64,000 bases of DNA, taken from positions 12,355,246 through 12,419,245 of the forward strand of contig CM032119.1 of assembly GCA_018894105.1 (NCBI GenBank), given 5' to 3'. Both the position numbers and the translations under genes were made by a program. Every line of letters starts with the position of its first letter. The first letter of the stretch is position 1. Below, in pieces: positions 25,925-37,014 of the stretch. This DNA is from Jacaranda mimosifolia. Its lineage: Eukaryota; Streptophyta; Magnoliopsida; Lamiales; Bignoniaceae. The notes beneath the pieces are model-generated. The model was not told the DNA's origin, searched no databases, and saw only the letters and a program-made list of their open reading frames with translations.

Positions 25925-26070
25925 ACTAAGGCCATTTCAATCATTTTAAGTGGGTGGGGAGTGAAGTCAAAATTGAAACTTTACATGGGGAGTCCAAATG
26001 AAGAAATACATGAGTGGAGACTAAATGCTAAAGTGAAAATGAGTTTGGGGATTTATAAATAACTTGGCCC
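25925..26070 (-). repeat. Right terminal inverted repeat of the MULE
   Basis: Its reverse complement begins GGGCCAAGTTATTTATAAAT then CCCCAAACTCATTTTCACTT, matching the left end in order and spacing with small gaps. This fixes the right edge of the element at about 26070. Confidence 0.75.
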
Positions 26071-27634
26071 TTCCCAAGAAATGCAAAAATAGTTGTGTTT
26101 TTCTTTCTTTCACTCTCCTTTTGTTTTTCCATTTTTTTTTGGGGGAGGGGGTGTGGAATCAAAAAAACTTCTGCAGTGCTACGGCAACTTTGGAAATTAA
26201 TTAAATAAAGTTTTATATAAAAAAGTTAAATATACTATATTCTAGTCCAAAAAAAATTATTTCATCAAAAAATAGAGTAAAATTCAATTGCTGAGGAAAA
26301 ATCAATAGAGTAAAAATTTATTTAATCTATATTTTGATGAAATTAACCTTTTCTTACATTAAGAAATTTTTTTATTTAATTTAAATTATTTCTTTTATCT
26401 ATATTCATTTATCTCTCCGTACTACATATAATAATTCAAGAAAATATTTTCTCAAAAACTTTAATTTATGGAAACTAGAATAATCAATGGTACAAATAAA
26501 TTGACCAATCTAAAAAAATATCTACTACTAAATCAATTCATTAATTTTTTTTTTTTTTTACCTAAGAAGGCAAAGGTAATTTAGTAAAAAATTAATTAAT
26601 TGTTTAGACTTTTATAATAAAAATTCTACGAGATATGGTTTTTGGAACGGAAATATTTTCAGAAATTTTTTGATATAAAATGTTTTAAGGAATTTTAATA
26701 ATTATTTTCTACTATTATTAAACATAATATATATATAATTAAGTACATAATAATTTTTTTCACGTGTCTCTATTTATACACTTTTTTGTTTATATGATAT
26801 TTAAAAAGTTAGCAAAATAGGTTTTTTGGAATGAAAATATTCTCATTAATTTTTTGATATAAAAGTTTTTAAGGAACTGTTATTTTTTTAAAATGACTAA
26901 ACGTAATATCAAGATAATTGATTATAATTTATATACAAATAAAATAGTTTCTATTTATATAAAATTGAATTTTAATTCCAACGATTTTATTCATATATTC
27001 TTTACTTTTCTGGATGCTTATTAATTGTTGAAAAAATATAGTTTTAATAAGCAGAATTAAAAGTTTTTAGATTGCCTATGTTTATATATATATATATATA
27101 TATATAAACAGACATAGAGTTCGTTAGAATTTGAATTCTTGACTTCTCACATAATATGAGAAACTTATGCTGTTGGATTATAGGTTGCCTGACTTTTAGA
27201 TTATCTATATTTACGCATATATAAATACAAATAATATTATCCTTCATTAGTTCAGCCAAAAATATAAATTCACTAATTTCTTTCAAATAAATAAGAAGAC
27301 CATCATGTTTATTGCTCACATTTAAAAAAGACAAAAAAAAAAAAAAAAGAAGGGAAAAAAGTGTTGATGTTTCTAAAAAAAACGACTCCAAAGTTCTTTG
27401 TGTTCCACTTAACGAAATAAACAAACAAATATTCAAAATATTCTAAAATTTGAATGGTCAAATTATCCTTATCTTCACATTGTCATTTTGTTAATACCTA
27501 ACCAATTAGAAAGTGTGTCTATCTTTTTCTCTTTCTTCTTTCCTCCATCACATCTAACTCTTCCTTATTTCCTCTGTCATCTAATATTCGAATATAATGT
27601 TCGAAGCAAACCCAACCTTCTTATAAAATAATAT
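26071..27634. other. AT-rich intergenic sequence
   Basis: No gene is seen. It includes a pyrimidine-rich stretch at 26101-26140, several A- and T-runs, and an alternating TA tract at about 27082-27106. Two similar blocks (GGTTTTTGGAA.GGAAATATT near 26637 and GGTTTTTTGGAATGAAAATA near 26820) suggest a local duplication. Before the MULE arrived, the part next to 26071 was probably the region just upstream of the EMB8-like gene. Confidence 0.5.
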
Positions 27635-27895
27635 AACATTAGCATAAATATTTTAGAATTATGCAACACGACACGTAATATGCATTAAACCATATTATTT
27701 ATAATCTTTAAATAATATGATTTCACAATGATCATATTATTTGTTGCGAAACTGAAATATGCCATTAGAGACTACTGTGGGAAACAACTATAGTAAATTA
27801 ATTTCTTCTTCTTGACCCACCTTTAATTACACAATTCCTTATTATGCTTGTCTTTTGTGTGTGTATGTGTAACCCTAGTGATTAGAGGGAGGACC
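27635..27895 (-). repeat. Outer copia 3' LTR, left part
   Basis: Matches 44663-45715 (without the hAT insert): GCAACACGACACG, AATAATATGATTT, ACTGTGGGAAACAACTA, TTGACC.ACCTTT and TGTGTGTATGTGTAA occur in the same order. It stops at the GGACC duplicated by the inner copia. Confidence 0.8.
27891..27895. repeat. Target duplication GGACC, left
   Basis: GGACC immediately before TGTTGTAATTGG, repeated at 36149-36153 immediately after the right LTR. Five bases is the usual copia target duplication. Confidence 0.9.
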
Positions 27896-29030
27896 TGTTG
27901 TAATTGGCAACAAATCAATTGGGATTTGTGACTAATCACACGTTTAAAAAGTGATTAAAACTTATGGATTAATGCCAATTTAGTGGGAATTCATAAGTGT
28001 TGTGTAAATATGAAGAGGGAAACAAAAGGGCAAAAGATTATGTATGTGGGGGAATCCCACAGTACTTGTGAAACAAAGTATGGGGGAATAAGTGGGAATA
28101 TAAAAAGTACTTTGTCTGATATAAGACCATTTATCCCACATTGAAAGTTTTCCCAATGGGGATGCACCTTATATGTAGTTTAAGTATTAATGTTTGGTAA
28201 AGTATCAATTAAGGGACTCAGGAGGGCGCGTACCCACATGCGCTCACCGCCTGCCCCGGCACAGCTCGGCTCTGGCTCCGAAATGGGCATTTGTCTCGGG
28301 TCTTGAGTTAATCTTTTTGCTGCAAATTCCAATTTTATTTGGAATTTGAATTTTAAAATCAGATTTAAAATTCAAAAAGTCAAAAGGCTGCATAATCGTT
28401 TCTGCAATTACAGAAACTGCCATAAATATTTCTCAAGTCACTGGTCCATTGTATCTGGTCCATAATGAATCTGGACCAAAATAAACCAAGATAACCTTCT
28501 GACTCCTCTCTCTTGCCTATATGAACCTGCTGTTGCAGACAGAATTAGACACCACAACAAAGAAATCTCTTATCTCCCTCTAATATCTGTCTTTCACATA
28601 TTACAGTATTGCTTGTCAGAACTTTGGCAACTGAGTGGTGATTATGGTGAAGCTTTGTGAAGTGCATCAGAACAGTTTATGGACTGTCTTATCCGGGAGG
28701 AAGTTTTGCTGGACCTTTGTGCACTAGTAGGGGCGATAATTTCTTCAATGCAAACCATTTTCTGGTGGCTCAGTCTAAGTTTTGTTACGATACAAAACTT
28801 TGAAATAAGCTTACTAATTATAATACTAATTTCTATATTTCTATTGTTATTCTAAATTGTTTATTTGTTGTTGGTTTGTGCTGCTAGACTGCAATTGAAC
28901 AATTGGAATATCCATACTATTATTTGCTGTTTTATGTAATATTCATAATATTGGTTTTTACAAACATTGCCATGTGATTATTAATTAATTTCGTTATAAT
29001 CTATAGCTTATAATATATATTTTTACAATA
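27896..29030 (+). repeat. Inner copia 5' LTR
   Basis: Aligns along its length with 34987-36148. A GC-rich patch (28220-28300) contains CCTGCCCCGGCACAGC, and a probable TATA-like CTATATGAACCTGCTG lies at about 28518, followed by AATTAGACACCACAACAAAG. The last bases are ACAATA, not the canonical CA. Downstream no TGGTATCAGAGC-type primer site is visible. Confidence 0.9.
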
Positions 29031-29181
29031 ATCTTGAAGAAATTATCTATTTAGTGTTTGTTTAAACTACTTATTTAAAAATAGCATCTTCATCTGTAGG
29101 TGGTTCTGGTGCTAGTTCTTTGCTATCCTCTAAAGTTGACCTATCTGGCTTGCCAGAAAAGTTTGGGGGCTAGTTTTTCAA

Positions 29182-30213
29182 ATGAAAATCTGGTTCACAA
29201 TGAATGGTCTTCTTTCAGTGATTCAAGTGACTAGACCTGAACCGACTGATATTGACCCTAAAATAGCTGAGTGGAGTGAGAAAGATCAGTTAGGTCAAGG
29301 GATCATTTTGTCATCACTGTCAAATGTTCTCTTTGATGTATATTATTTCGACTCGAACATTGCTAAGTCGCTATGGGATGAGTTGGACCGAAAATATAAT
29401 ATTGAAGAGCAAGGGCTTGAGAAGTATTCTGTTTCCGAGTTCTTGAAGTATAGATGGTTGAGGGAAAATCTATAATTGAACAAATGCATGAACTGATCAA
29501 CCTTGAGCATGCTCTTGCTGACGCTGAGATGAAACTTTTTGAGAAGTTTTTGCTCATGTCCATAGTGGATAAATTTTCCAAGCCTTGGGAGAATTTTGGA
29601 ATAACACTCAAGCATAAAAAAGGAAAGCTTTCTTTGGATGATCTCATGATTGCAATAAGCATTAAGGAAGGACACTGGAATCAAACTCATGGAGGTTCGG
29701 TTGAGCACCAACCTAAGGCAAATTTGGTTATTGAAAGGAAGTAAAAGTTCAATAAAATGAACCAAGTGAACTCGAACTCTAAAATCATAAATAAGGGCAA
29801 AGCTAAAGCCAAGAAACCAAAAGCTAACAAACCATGCTGGAATTGTACACAGGTAGGCCATTGGGCTAAGGACTGTCCGTCTAAGAAAGCTAAAGCCAAA
29901 CCCAACTTAGTTGCCCCCGCAATGGTCAACATGGTTGTTGGGGAGACTAGCAAAGCTAGAGCTCCAGAGACGATCATTGATGGGTATATAACTTTAAAAC
30001 CTGAAGTTTGTACTATTTATGATCCTTTTGACTGGTTAATAGACACTGGGGCAAACATGCACGTTTGTACTAATAAATTGCTATTTATGTCTTATCAGCC
30101 AATTGATGGAAAATTCGTAACAATGGGGAACTCCAGTGCTGCCAAGGTGCTTGGAATAGGACACGTGGACCTGAAGTTTCCTTCTGGGTGTATACTATAT
30201 CTGCTGAGGGTGC
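29182..30213 (+). pseudogene. Inner copia gag, zinc knuckle and protease
   Basis: Three open segments in shifted frames. 29182-29475 begins with MKIWFTMNGL and holds the UBN2-type core (SLSNVLFDVYYFDSNIAKSL, WDELDRKYNIEEQGLEKYSV). 29454-29744 continues with MHELINLEHAL, MSIVDKFSKPW and LSLDDLMIAISIKE. 29757 onward has a basic stretch, a complete CCHC knuckle CWNCTQVGHWAKDC and the aspartic protease site WLIDTGANMHVC. The reading is cut at 30213 by the target duplication of a hAT-like element and resumes at about 31620. A frameshift near 29460 and a stop at 29742 make it non-functional. Confidence 0.85.
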
Positions 30214-30221
30214 ATCACGTG

Positions 30222-31611
30222 TAGGGCTGTAAACAGATATTAAACGGATCGGATATGCAGTATCCGTATCCGTATCCGTTTAACTTTTATCGTATCCGTA
30301 TCCGTATCCGACGGATATTTTTTTATAATATCCGAATTCGTATCCGCTGGATATTATCCGAATTCGGATATATCCATATCCGATTATAATTATTCCGAAT
30401 ATCCATTTATAGATATTCGAATATCCGTTTATAGATATCCGAATATCCGTTTATGAATATTCGAATATCTGAATCCATTAATTTATAATAAAATGCATAT
30501 TTTTTTCTAATAAATTTCATTTAAAAAAATAATCATATAAATAACATTAACATAATAAAATCTAAAAAAAACAACAAACAAACAATAAAATCAGCATACT
30601 CCAAAAATTAAACAAGCATACAAATCTCCTCAAGAACAAAAGAAATAATAATTTCCAATACATGATACAACAATTCAATATAAACAAAATAAAAATTAAT
30701 TTCAATACAATAAAACTATTCACATAGTCCAACAACATGAACATGCTTGAACTTCTCATCTGTTTAACATTGCAAAAACTCTTCTCTTAAGAGCTTATAA
30801 GTTATTTTTTTAAAAAAAATTACCAAATACTTTTTGATACATTATAAACTTTTAACATCTTACCTTAAGAGCTTATAAGATGTTTTAAGAAGCTTATAAG
30901 CTCATTCAAACACCCTCTTAAATCTTAATATCCCCTTAGCTAGTTAATAATTTTAGTATTTTATTTTAGAATTAAAAAGTTAATTATTCTTAATTTAGTT
31001 AAAAAATTTTATAATTATTGATTCACTTTATGATTAATTAATATTAATAAAATGACACCAATATAAATTAATTATAAAGTGAAGCAACAATAATTTTATA
31101 TTGATCAATTTTCTCACTAATATATTAACTTTTCAATTTTTTTGATTTAATATTATTTAATTATCATCATTACCATCTAATTTTTTTATTAATTCTTTAA
31201 TTACTAATTTATACATATATTCATTTACAAATAGATTATGAAATTTAATAATAAAATAATTAAATAAATTATTATGTATAATAATATATTATATATGGTA
31301 ATTTTTTAAAATATTATATATATATATTAAAATACATAAAAATAGAATATATTATATATAATATTTTTTAAAATATTATTTATCGGATACGGATAATCGA
31401 ATATATAAACGGATATATCCAACGGATATGTATTCGGAGCGGATATTAAACGGATCGGATAGGCATTTACCATATTCGTATCCGTTTATAGTCGGATGTC
31501 TACTAATCGAATACGGATAATATCCGTTTTAAACGGATACGGATAATAGCCCTATAAACGGATTCGGATGCGAATGGTAAACGAATTTTCGAATATCCAT
31601 TTACAGCCCTA
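30222..31611. mobile_element. Non-autonomous hAT-like element 1
   Basis: Ends TAGGGCTGTAAACAGATATT and, inverted, TAGGGCTGTAAATGGATATT; flanked by ATCACGTG (30214-30221) and ATCACGTC (31612-31619), a near-perfect 8 bp target duplication as for hAT elements. Both subterminal regions are packed with ATCCGTATCCG/CGGATACGGAT motifs. The AT-rich middle (30480-31370) has no transposase. It interrupts the protease-to-integrase part of the inner copia element. Confidence 0.85.
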
Positions 31612-31619
31612 ATCACGTC

Positions 31620-32500
31620 CTAACTATATGGAGAAACATTATTAGTAGTTCTGTAATAGTTAGGGAAGGCTATGAGCTTACTTTTACATTTAATAAAGTT
31701 ATAATTCAGCACTTTGATTTGTTTACTGGAAAGGGCTATTTGCCTGATGGTTTGTTCAAATTAAGAGTCTATTATGTTAACTCAAATTCAATCAATAAAA
31801 TTATGTATTCTGAATCTTTAGTGAATACTGTTGAAAGTTCTGATGTATGGCATAGTCGTTTAGGTCATTTGAATTTTGGTTTTGTTAAACGCATGATGAA
31901 CTTAAATTTAACACCTAAACATGATATTGAACGTAGTCACAAATGTCAAATATGTGCTAAGGTTAAACACGTAAGAAAACATTACCAATCGATTGAAAGG
32001 AATTCTGAATTACTTGAGCTGGTGCACACAGATATTTGTGAGTTCAATGGGATTTTAACAAAAGAACAGAAAAGATACTTCGTTACCTTTATAGATGATT
32101 ACAATAGGTATTGTTATGTTTATTTGTTAAAACATAAAGATGAAGCACTTGAAAAATTTATCATTTTCAAAATCAAAGCTGAAAATCAAATTGGTAAGAA
32201 ACTTAAGAGGTTAAGATCAAATAGAGGTAGAGAGTATGAGCCGAACACTTTCTATGAGTATTGCCAAAACTCCAATATTATTCTTAAAGAGATTCTTCCT
32301 TACTCTCCCTCATCTAATGGGGTAGCAAAATGAAATAATAGAAACTTTAAAGATATGATCAACAGTCTACTTTTGAATTTTGGATTGCCTAAATATATGT
32401 GGGGAAAGGCTTTGAATACGGCTTGCCATATTCTAAATAGAGTCCCTTTGAAACCTAAAGAAAGTATTTCCAAGTGTAGGGCTGTCTTGCAAAAGTTCTA
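31620..32500 (+). pseudogene. Inner copia integrase relic
   Basis: The open frame 31719-32333 includes the GAG-pre-integrase zinc site (HSRLGHLNF then CQICAKVK) and the integrase core. The first catalytic Asp is kept (LVHTDICEF). The second position reads RSNRGREY where Asp is expected in the RSDxGxEY motif. The Glu position reads NGVAK followed by a stop where E is expected. Two of three DDE residues are thus lost. The frame continues weakly after the stop (SLLLNFGLPKYMWGKAL, about 32362-32412). Confidence 0.85.
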
Positions 32501-32579
32501 GTCCTAGAACACAAGAGAAAAAAGCTTGGTCCTAAAATTGTTGATGCAATCTTCTTAGGTTATATAGAAACAATCTATG

Positions 32580-34400
32580 CATTGAGATTTTTGATAATTA
32601 AGTCTGAAATCCCTGGCATAGAGGTTAACATAATAGTGGAATTTTGTGATGCCACATTTTTTAAGAACGTGTTTCCAATGAAAACAGGAATACCTCAGGA
32701 TGTTTCTTTAGATTCAGCTCATACATCAACATCTATTCCTGAATATGTGGAAAAGATGTCAAATGTGGGGGTTAATCCAAGTAGTTTTGGTTCAACATCC
32801 ATTGGAGTTGAAAAACTAGATGATCCCAGCCGAAGCAAGAGAGCTAGGGTCATCAAAGATTTTGGAAGTGATTTCATCACTTACAATATTGAGGATAATC
32901 CTGTGACCTTCAAGGGTGTTATGGCTTCATCTGAGGCTAAGTATTGGAAGATAGCTATCAAAAGTGAGATGGATTCCATTATCTCTAATGGGACATGGGA
33001 ATTAGTCGATCTACCTCTGAGGTGTACTACGGTTGGATGCAAATAGATCTTCAAAAAAAAAAACTTAAGTATGATAGAGATAAGTTTAAGGCTAGATTAG
33101 TTGCCAAAAGCTCTAGACAAAAAGATGAAATAGATTTCTTTGATACCTATTCCCCAGTTGCTCATTTGACTACAATTTGAGTGATTATAGCATTGACTTT
33201 CGTATATGATTTCCTGATTCACCAAATGAATGTGTAAATAGCCTTTCTATGTGGTGATCTCGAGGAAGAGATTTATATGGATTAGCCTAAGGGATTTATA
33301 GCTCCTGGTAACAAGCAAATGGTCTATAAGCTTGTTAAATCCCTCTATGGATTGAAACAAGCACCTAAGCAATAGCATGAAAAATTTGATAAAACTATTT
33401 TGTCATTTGGTTTCAACGTGAATGATAATGATAAGTGTGTTTACTGTAAGATTAAAGGTAATGATTGTATTGTACTATGCTTATATGTGGATGACATCTT
33501 ATTGATTGGTTCTACCATTGAGATTATCAATGAGATAAAATCATACTTGAAAGGTAAGTTTGAAATGAAAGGTATGGGTCAAGTTAATGTGATTCTTGGA
33601 CTTAAGTTAATTCAGTCAACTGAGGATATAACCATTTCTCAGTCTCACTATGTCGAGAAGATTATTATGAAATTTGGCTATGTGGATTGTAGAATCGATA
33701 TGACACCAAATGATCCTTTTGTGGCTCTTTTCAAGAATAAAAATAGTATTCTTGTGTCTCAATTGGGGTATTCTAAGATTATTAGGAACTTGCAATATTT
33801 TCCAAATGGTTTGAAACTGGATGTATCATTCGCAATCTCGAAGTTAGCGAGGTATACAAGTTGTCCCAACAGAACCCAATGGAAGGCTTTAGATAGGGTA
33901 CCTCGGTATCTTAAGGGTACGGCATCACTTGCTCTACATTATGGCAGATTCCCTGCGGTACTTGAGGAATATAGTGATGCTAGCTGGATAGTCAAAAACT
34001 CTAGTAGTAATGGGTGTACTGGGTATGTATTTACATTGTGTGGAGGCGCGCTGCCTCCTGGAAGTCTACTAAATAGACTTTGGTAACTCGGTCTACATTT
34101 GAGGCGGAGTTATGTGCTTTGGACACAATCAGAATAGAGGTTAAGTGGCTACATGGTCTGATGGTTCAATTACCCATGGTTAGTAAGCCTCTTCATGCAA
34201 TTGCAGTGCATCGTGATAGTCAAACCACAATTTAAAGGTTAGAAGTACAAAGTATAATCAAAAGACCAATAGACACATCTAAGTTAGACTAAAGTCTATA
34301 AGGGAGCTTGTGTTTGATAGGGTAGTATCCATTGATTTTGTTGGATCTAAAGATAACATAGCCGATCTTTTGACCAAAAGGCTTTAGTTGTCCTTAATCT
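32580..34400 (+). pseudogene. Inner copia reverse transcriptase and RNase H relic
   Basis: Segments 32582-33046, 32995-33180 and 33400-34086 carry the copia RT order: FKARLVAKSSRQK, TYSPVAHLTTI, QMNV..AFL.GDLEEEIYM (with stops), YGLKQAPKQ, the polymerase site LYVDDILLIG (YVDD at 33484-33495, intact), then the RNase H start YSDASWIVKNSSSNGCTGY. Several in-frame stops lie between 33175 and 33400, and a frameshift follows 34070 (WKSTK/TLVTRSTFEAE is in another frame). The 3' part up to 34400 shows decayed RNase H end motifs (SIDFVGSKDNIADLLTK-like, about 34330-34385). Confidence 0.85.
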
Positions 34401-34986
34401 AAAAATCCAGGCTGCGAATGGGACTAAAAACCCATCAGTAGTGCACCTGCATTGGCAATCCAACCTACCAAGTGGAGATCTTACAAGGAAGGTTCAATAT
34501 GGTATAAACAAGCTATTGAGTGTGTCAAAGTGCACTTAAACTTGATTGATACTTTAGTATTTGAGGCTGTCCCTGGCATACATGGAAGGTGTTGTTTACT
34601 GCTAGTAAAGTAAGAGTTCTAACTCTAAATAGGGTTAAGTCAAACTGACGAGATACAAACAGTGCATCCCTGGAGATGCCCAACTAAGTAAATGAAGTTG
34701 TTTGGCCACAACTAGAGGAAAAGGTTATTCCTCGAAAACATTCATGATATAGGATCGGGACACATAACCGTAATGTGTCAAACCTAAAGATCACTATATA
34801 GCTATGTAGCTTATTGTTACCAATGGACGCTGCCACATCCAAGAGCCAAATTCAAGGCTTTGTTCCATTTATCCCTGTGGTGGTATAAGTTGGACAACTT
34901 AGGAGGTGGTTCAAATCGGAAGGTACTATTATTGAAAGCAAGTTATGATAATCTTGAAAGTCCAACATTATGGATTTGTGGATAAT

Positions 34987-36148
34987 TGTTGTAATTGACA
35001 TAAAATCAATTGGGATTTGTGACTAATCACATGTTTAAGAAGTGATTAAAACTTATTGATTGATGCAAATTTGGTGGGAATCCATAGGCGTTGTGTAAAT
35101 ATGAAGAGGGAAAAAAAGAGGTAAAAGATTATACATATGGGGGAATCCCACGTTCTTTGTGAGACAAAGTATAGGGGAATAAGTATGAATATAAAAGGCA
35201 CTTTATCTGATACAAGATTCCTTATCCTACATTGGAAGTTTTCCCAATGGGAATGCATTTCATATGTGGTTCAAGTATTGATGCTTGGTAAAGTATCAAT
35301 TAAGGGACTCATAAGGGTGTGCCCACATGCACGCGCTACCACCACCGCCACTGCCTGCCCCGGCATAGCCTGGCTCTGACTCCGGCTCTAACGATGGGCA
35401 TTTGTATCGAGTTAATCTTTTTGCTGCAAATTTCAATGTTATTTGGAATTTGAATTTTAAAATCAAATTTAAAATTCAAAAAGTTAAAAGACTGTAGAAC
35501 TATTTTTGCAGTTACAAATATGCTAGAAATATTTCTCAAGTTATTAGTTCATTGTATCTGGTCCAGAAAGAATCTGAACATGTTTATATATCTGTTCCGA
35601 AATGAAGCCGGACAACCTTCGGCTCCATTCTCTTACCTATATGAACCTGCTGCTGCAGGCAGAATTAGACACAACAACAAAGAAATCTCTTATCTCCCTT
35701 TGATATCTATATTTCACATATTATAGTGTTGCTTGTCAGAACTTAAGCAACTGAGTAGTGATCGAGGTGAAGCTTTTTGAAGTGCATCAGAATAGCTTCT
35801 GGACTGTCTTATCCTAGAGGCAGTTTTGCTAGACCATTGTGCATTAGTAGGGGCGATAATTTTCTCGAGGAAAATCATTTTTTGGTGATTCAGTTAAGTT
35901 GTGTTATGATACAGAACTTTGAGATAAGTTCACTATTTATAATACTGATTTCTGTATTTTTGTTGTTATTCCAAATTGGTTGTTGCTATTGGTTTGTATT
36001 GTTGGACTGCAATTAAACAATTGGAATATCTGCTCTATTGTTTGTTGTTTTCTGAAATATTCATAATATTAGTTTTTACAAACACTGCCTTGTGATTATA
36101 AATTGATTTCATTATAATTTGTAGTTTATAATTTGTGTTTTTACAATA
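34987..36148 (+). repeat. Inner copia 3' LTR
   Basis: Counterpart of 27896-29030. It carries an extra ACCACCACCGCC-type insertion near 35338 and many single-base differences from the 5' LTR, so the insertion is not recent. It ends ACAATA before the duplicated GGACC. Confidence 0.9.
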
Positions 36149-36153
36149 GGACC

Positions 36154-36374
36154 AACTCATACGATTAACTTTAATCCGGTACGTCCATAAAGTAACTGAA
36201 TGAATAGTTAAGATTTAATTCCTATTAAAGTAAATTTACTTACCTGAAATTAGCCTATTAATCACCTTAAATCAGGCTACTGCAATTATAGCCTTAATTA
36301 GGCCTCTTAATTTTGGCAACTTGTTCTCCGAAATCAAGGCTAAAATCTTTAATGGAAAAAGATAAAACCTTACA
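36154..36374 (-). repeat. Outer copia 3' LTR, right part
   Basis: Continues the LTR interrupted at 27895 and matches 45633-45715 and 59472-59651. On the minus strand it starts TGTAAGGTTTTATC at 36374, directly after the purine tract AGTGGGAGAA, which fixes it as the 3' LTR of a minus-strand element. Confidence 0.85.
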
Positions 36375-37014
36375 TTCTCCCACTTGGCCGATTGGCCCAA
36401 TGATTAGAACATAAATTTGACTGCACAAACATTAAGTATCATAAAAATTTTCTTATAATTTCCATCATTGTTATTATATCATGGTAAATTGCAAATGTGA
36501 GTTATGATAGTTTTAATTAGTCACATACGTCTTTCCATATACTACAACATCAACTCCTTAAAATAATGTCCTTAAGTGACATACTTATTACATCATAGTC
36601 CACGATAATATCTTATAAAGACTATCATGTTATACATATTTTCAACAAATTATGTGTATACAATCATAAGAAAAATGAAGTTTGTTAATTTGATGTCAGA
36701 AATGCATTGATTGAGCTTAGAGTGTCACAACATCATAGAACATCAATCATCAATATAACCAAAGACCCATTCTATATACATGTTCTTTAAAATGTCTTTG
36801 GTTGTAAACCTTTAACTAGTTAATGGATCCACAATCATAAGATTAGTTCTCATATGCTCAATAGACACTCTTTGTTTTGAACTTCCTCCTTAATGACGAA
36901 GCATTTTAATTCCATGTGTTTTGCACCTTTAGAATATTTGTCATTCTTAGAAAAAATACTGCTGTAGAATTATCATAATAAATTTTGAATAGCTTGGTAA
37001 TGGTGTCGATTACC

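Larger units (their letters stand above)
16897..26070 (+). mobile_element. Mutator-like element with Ulp1 and DUF1985-like relics
   Basis: Both ends begin GGG and share a long imperfect inverted repeat: the left end has AAATCCCCAAAC, TTTTAGCAATAAGTCTCCAC and CTCCACTTAAATGA, and the reverse complement of the right end has AAATCCCCAAAC, TTTAGCATTTAGTCTCCAC and CCCACTTAAAATGA. Inside, on the plus strand, lie a plant-mobile (DUF1985-like) segment, an acidic coil and a Ulp1-type protease relic, a cargo set known from MULEs that carry Ulp1. No mudrA-type transposase is readable, so it is probably non-autonomous. A clean 9 bp target duplication was not found (flanks GAGCTTCCA and TTCCCAAGA share only a weak core). 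The left edge is 48 bp from the EMB8-like start codon. Confidence 0.75.
27896..36148 (+). mobile_element. Inner Ty1/copia element, full-length but defective
   Basis: Two LTRs of about 1.14-1.16 kb (27896-29030 and 34987-36148) with start TGTTGTAATTG and end TTTTTACAATA flank a copia gag-protease-integrase-RT-RNase H order on the plus strand. The 5 bp duplication GGACC flanks it. It sits in the left LTR of the outer copia: removing it rejoins ...AGGGAGGACC and AACTCATACGATTAAC exactly as in the intact stretch near 45615. The coding part has stops, shifts, altered integrase catalytic residues and a hAT-like insert at 30222-31611. Confidence 0.92.

Noticed and set aside
16888..26079. 9 bp target duplication for the MULE
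   Set aside because: GAGCTTCCA and TTCCCAAGA share only a TTCC(C)A core and do not align as a direct repeat, so I did not call it.
27044..27436. 130-codon open frame on the minus strand
   Set aside because: Low-complexity sequence spanning a TA microsatellite and an A-run; no domain, and IYIYIYIYI is the translated TA repeat.
29343..29861. 172-codon minus-strand frame
   Set aside because: Antisense shadow of the inner copia gag; no domain found.
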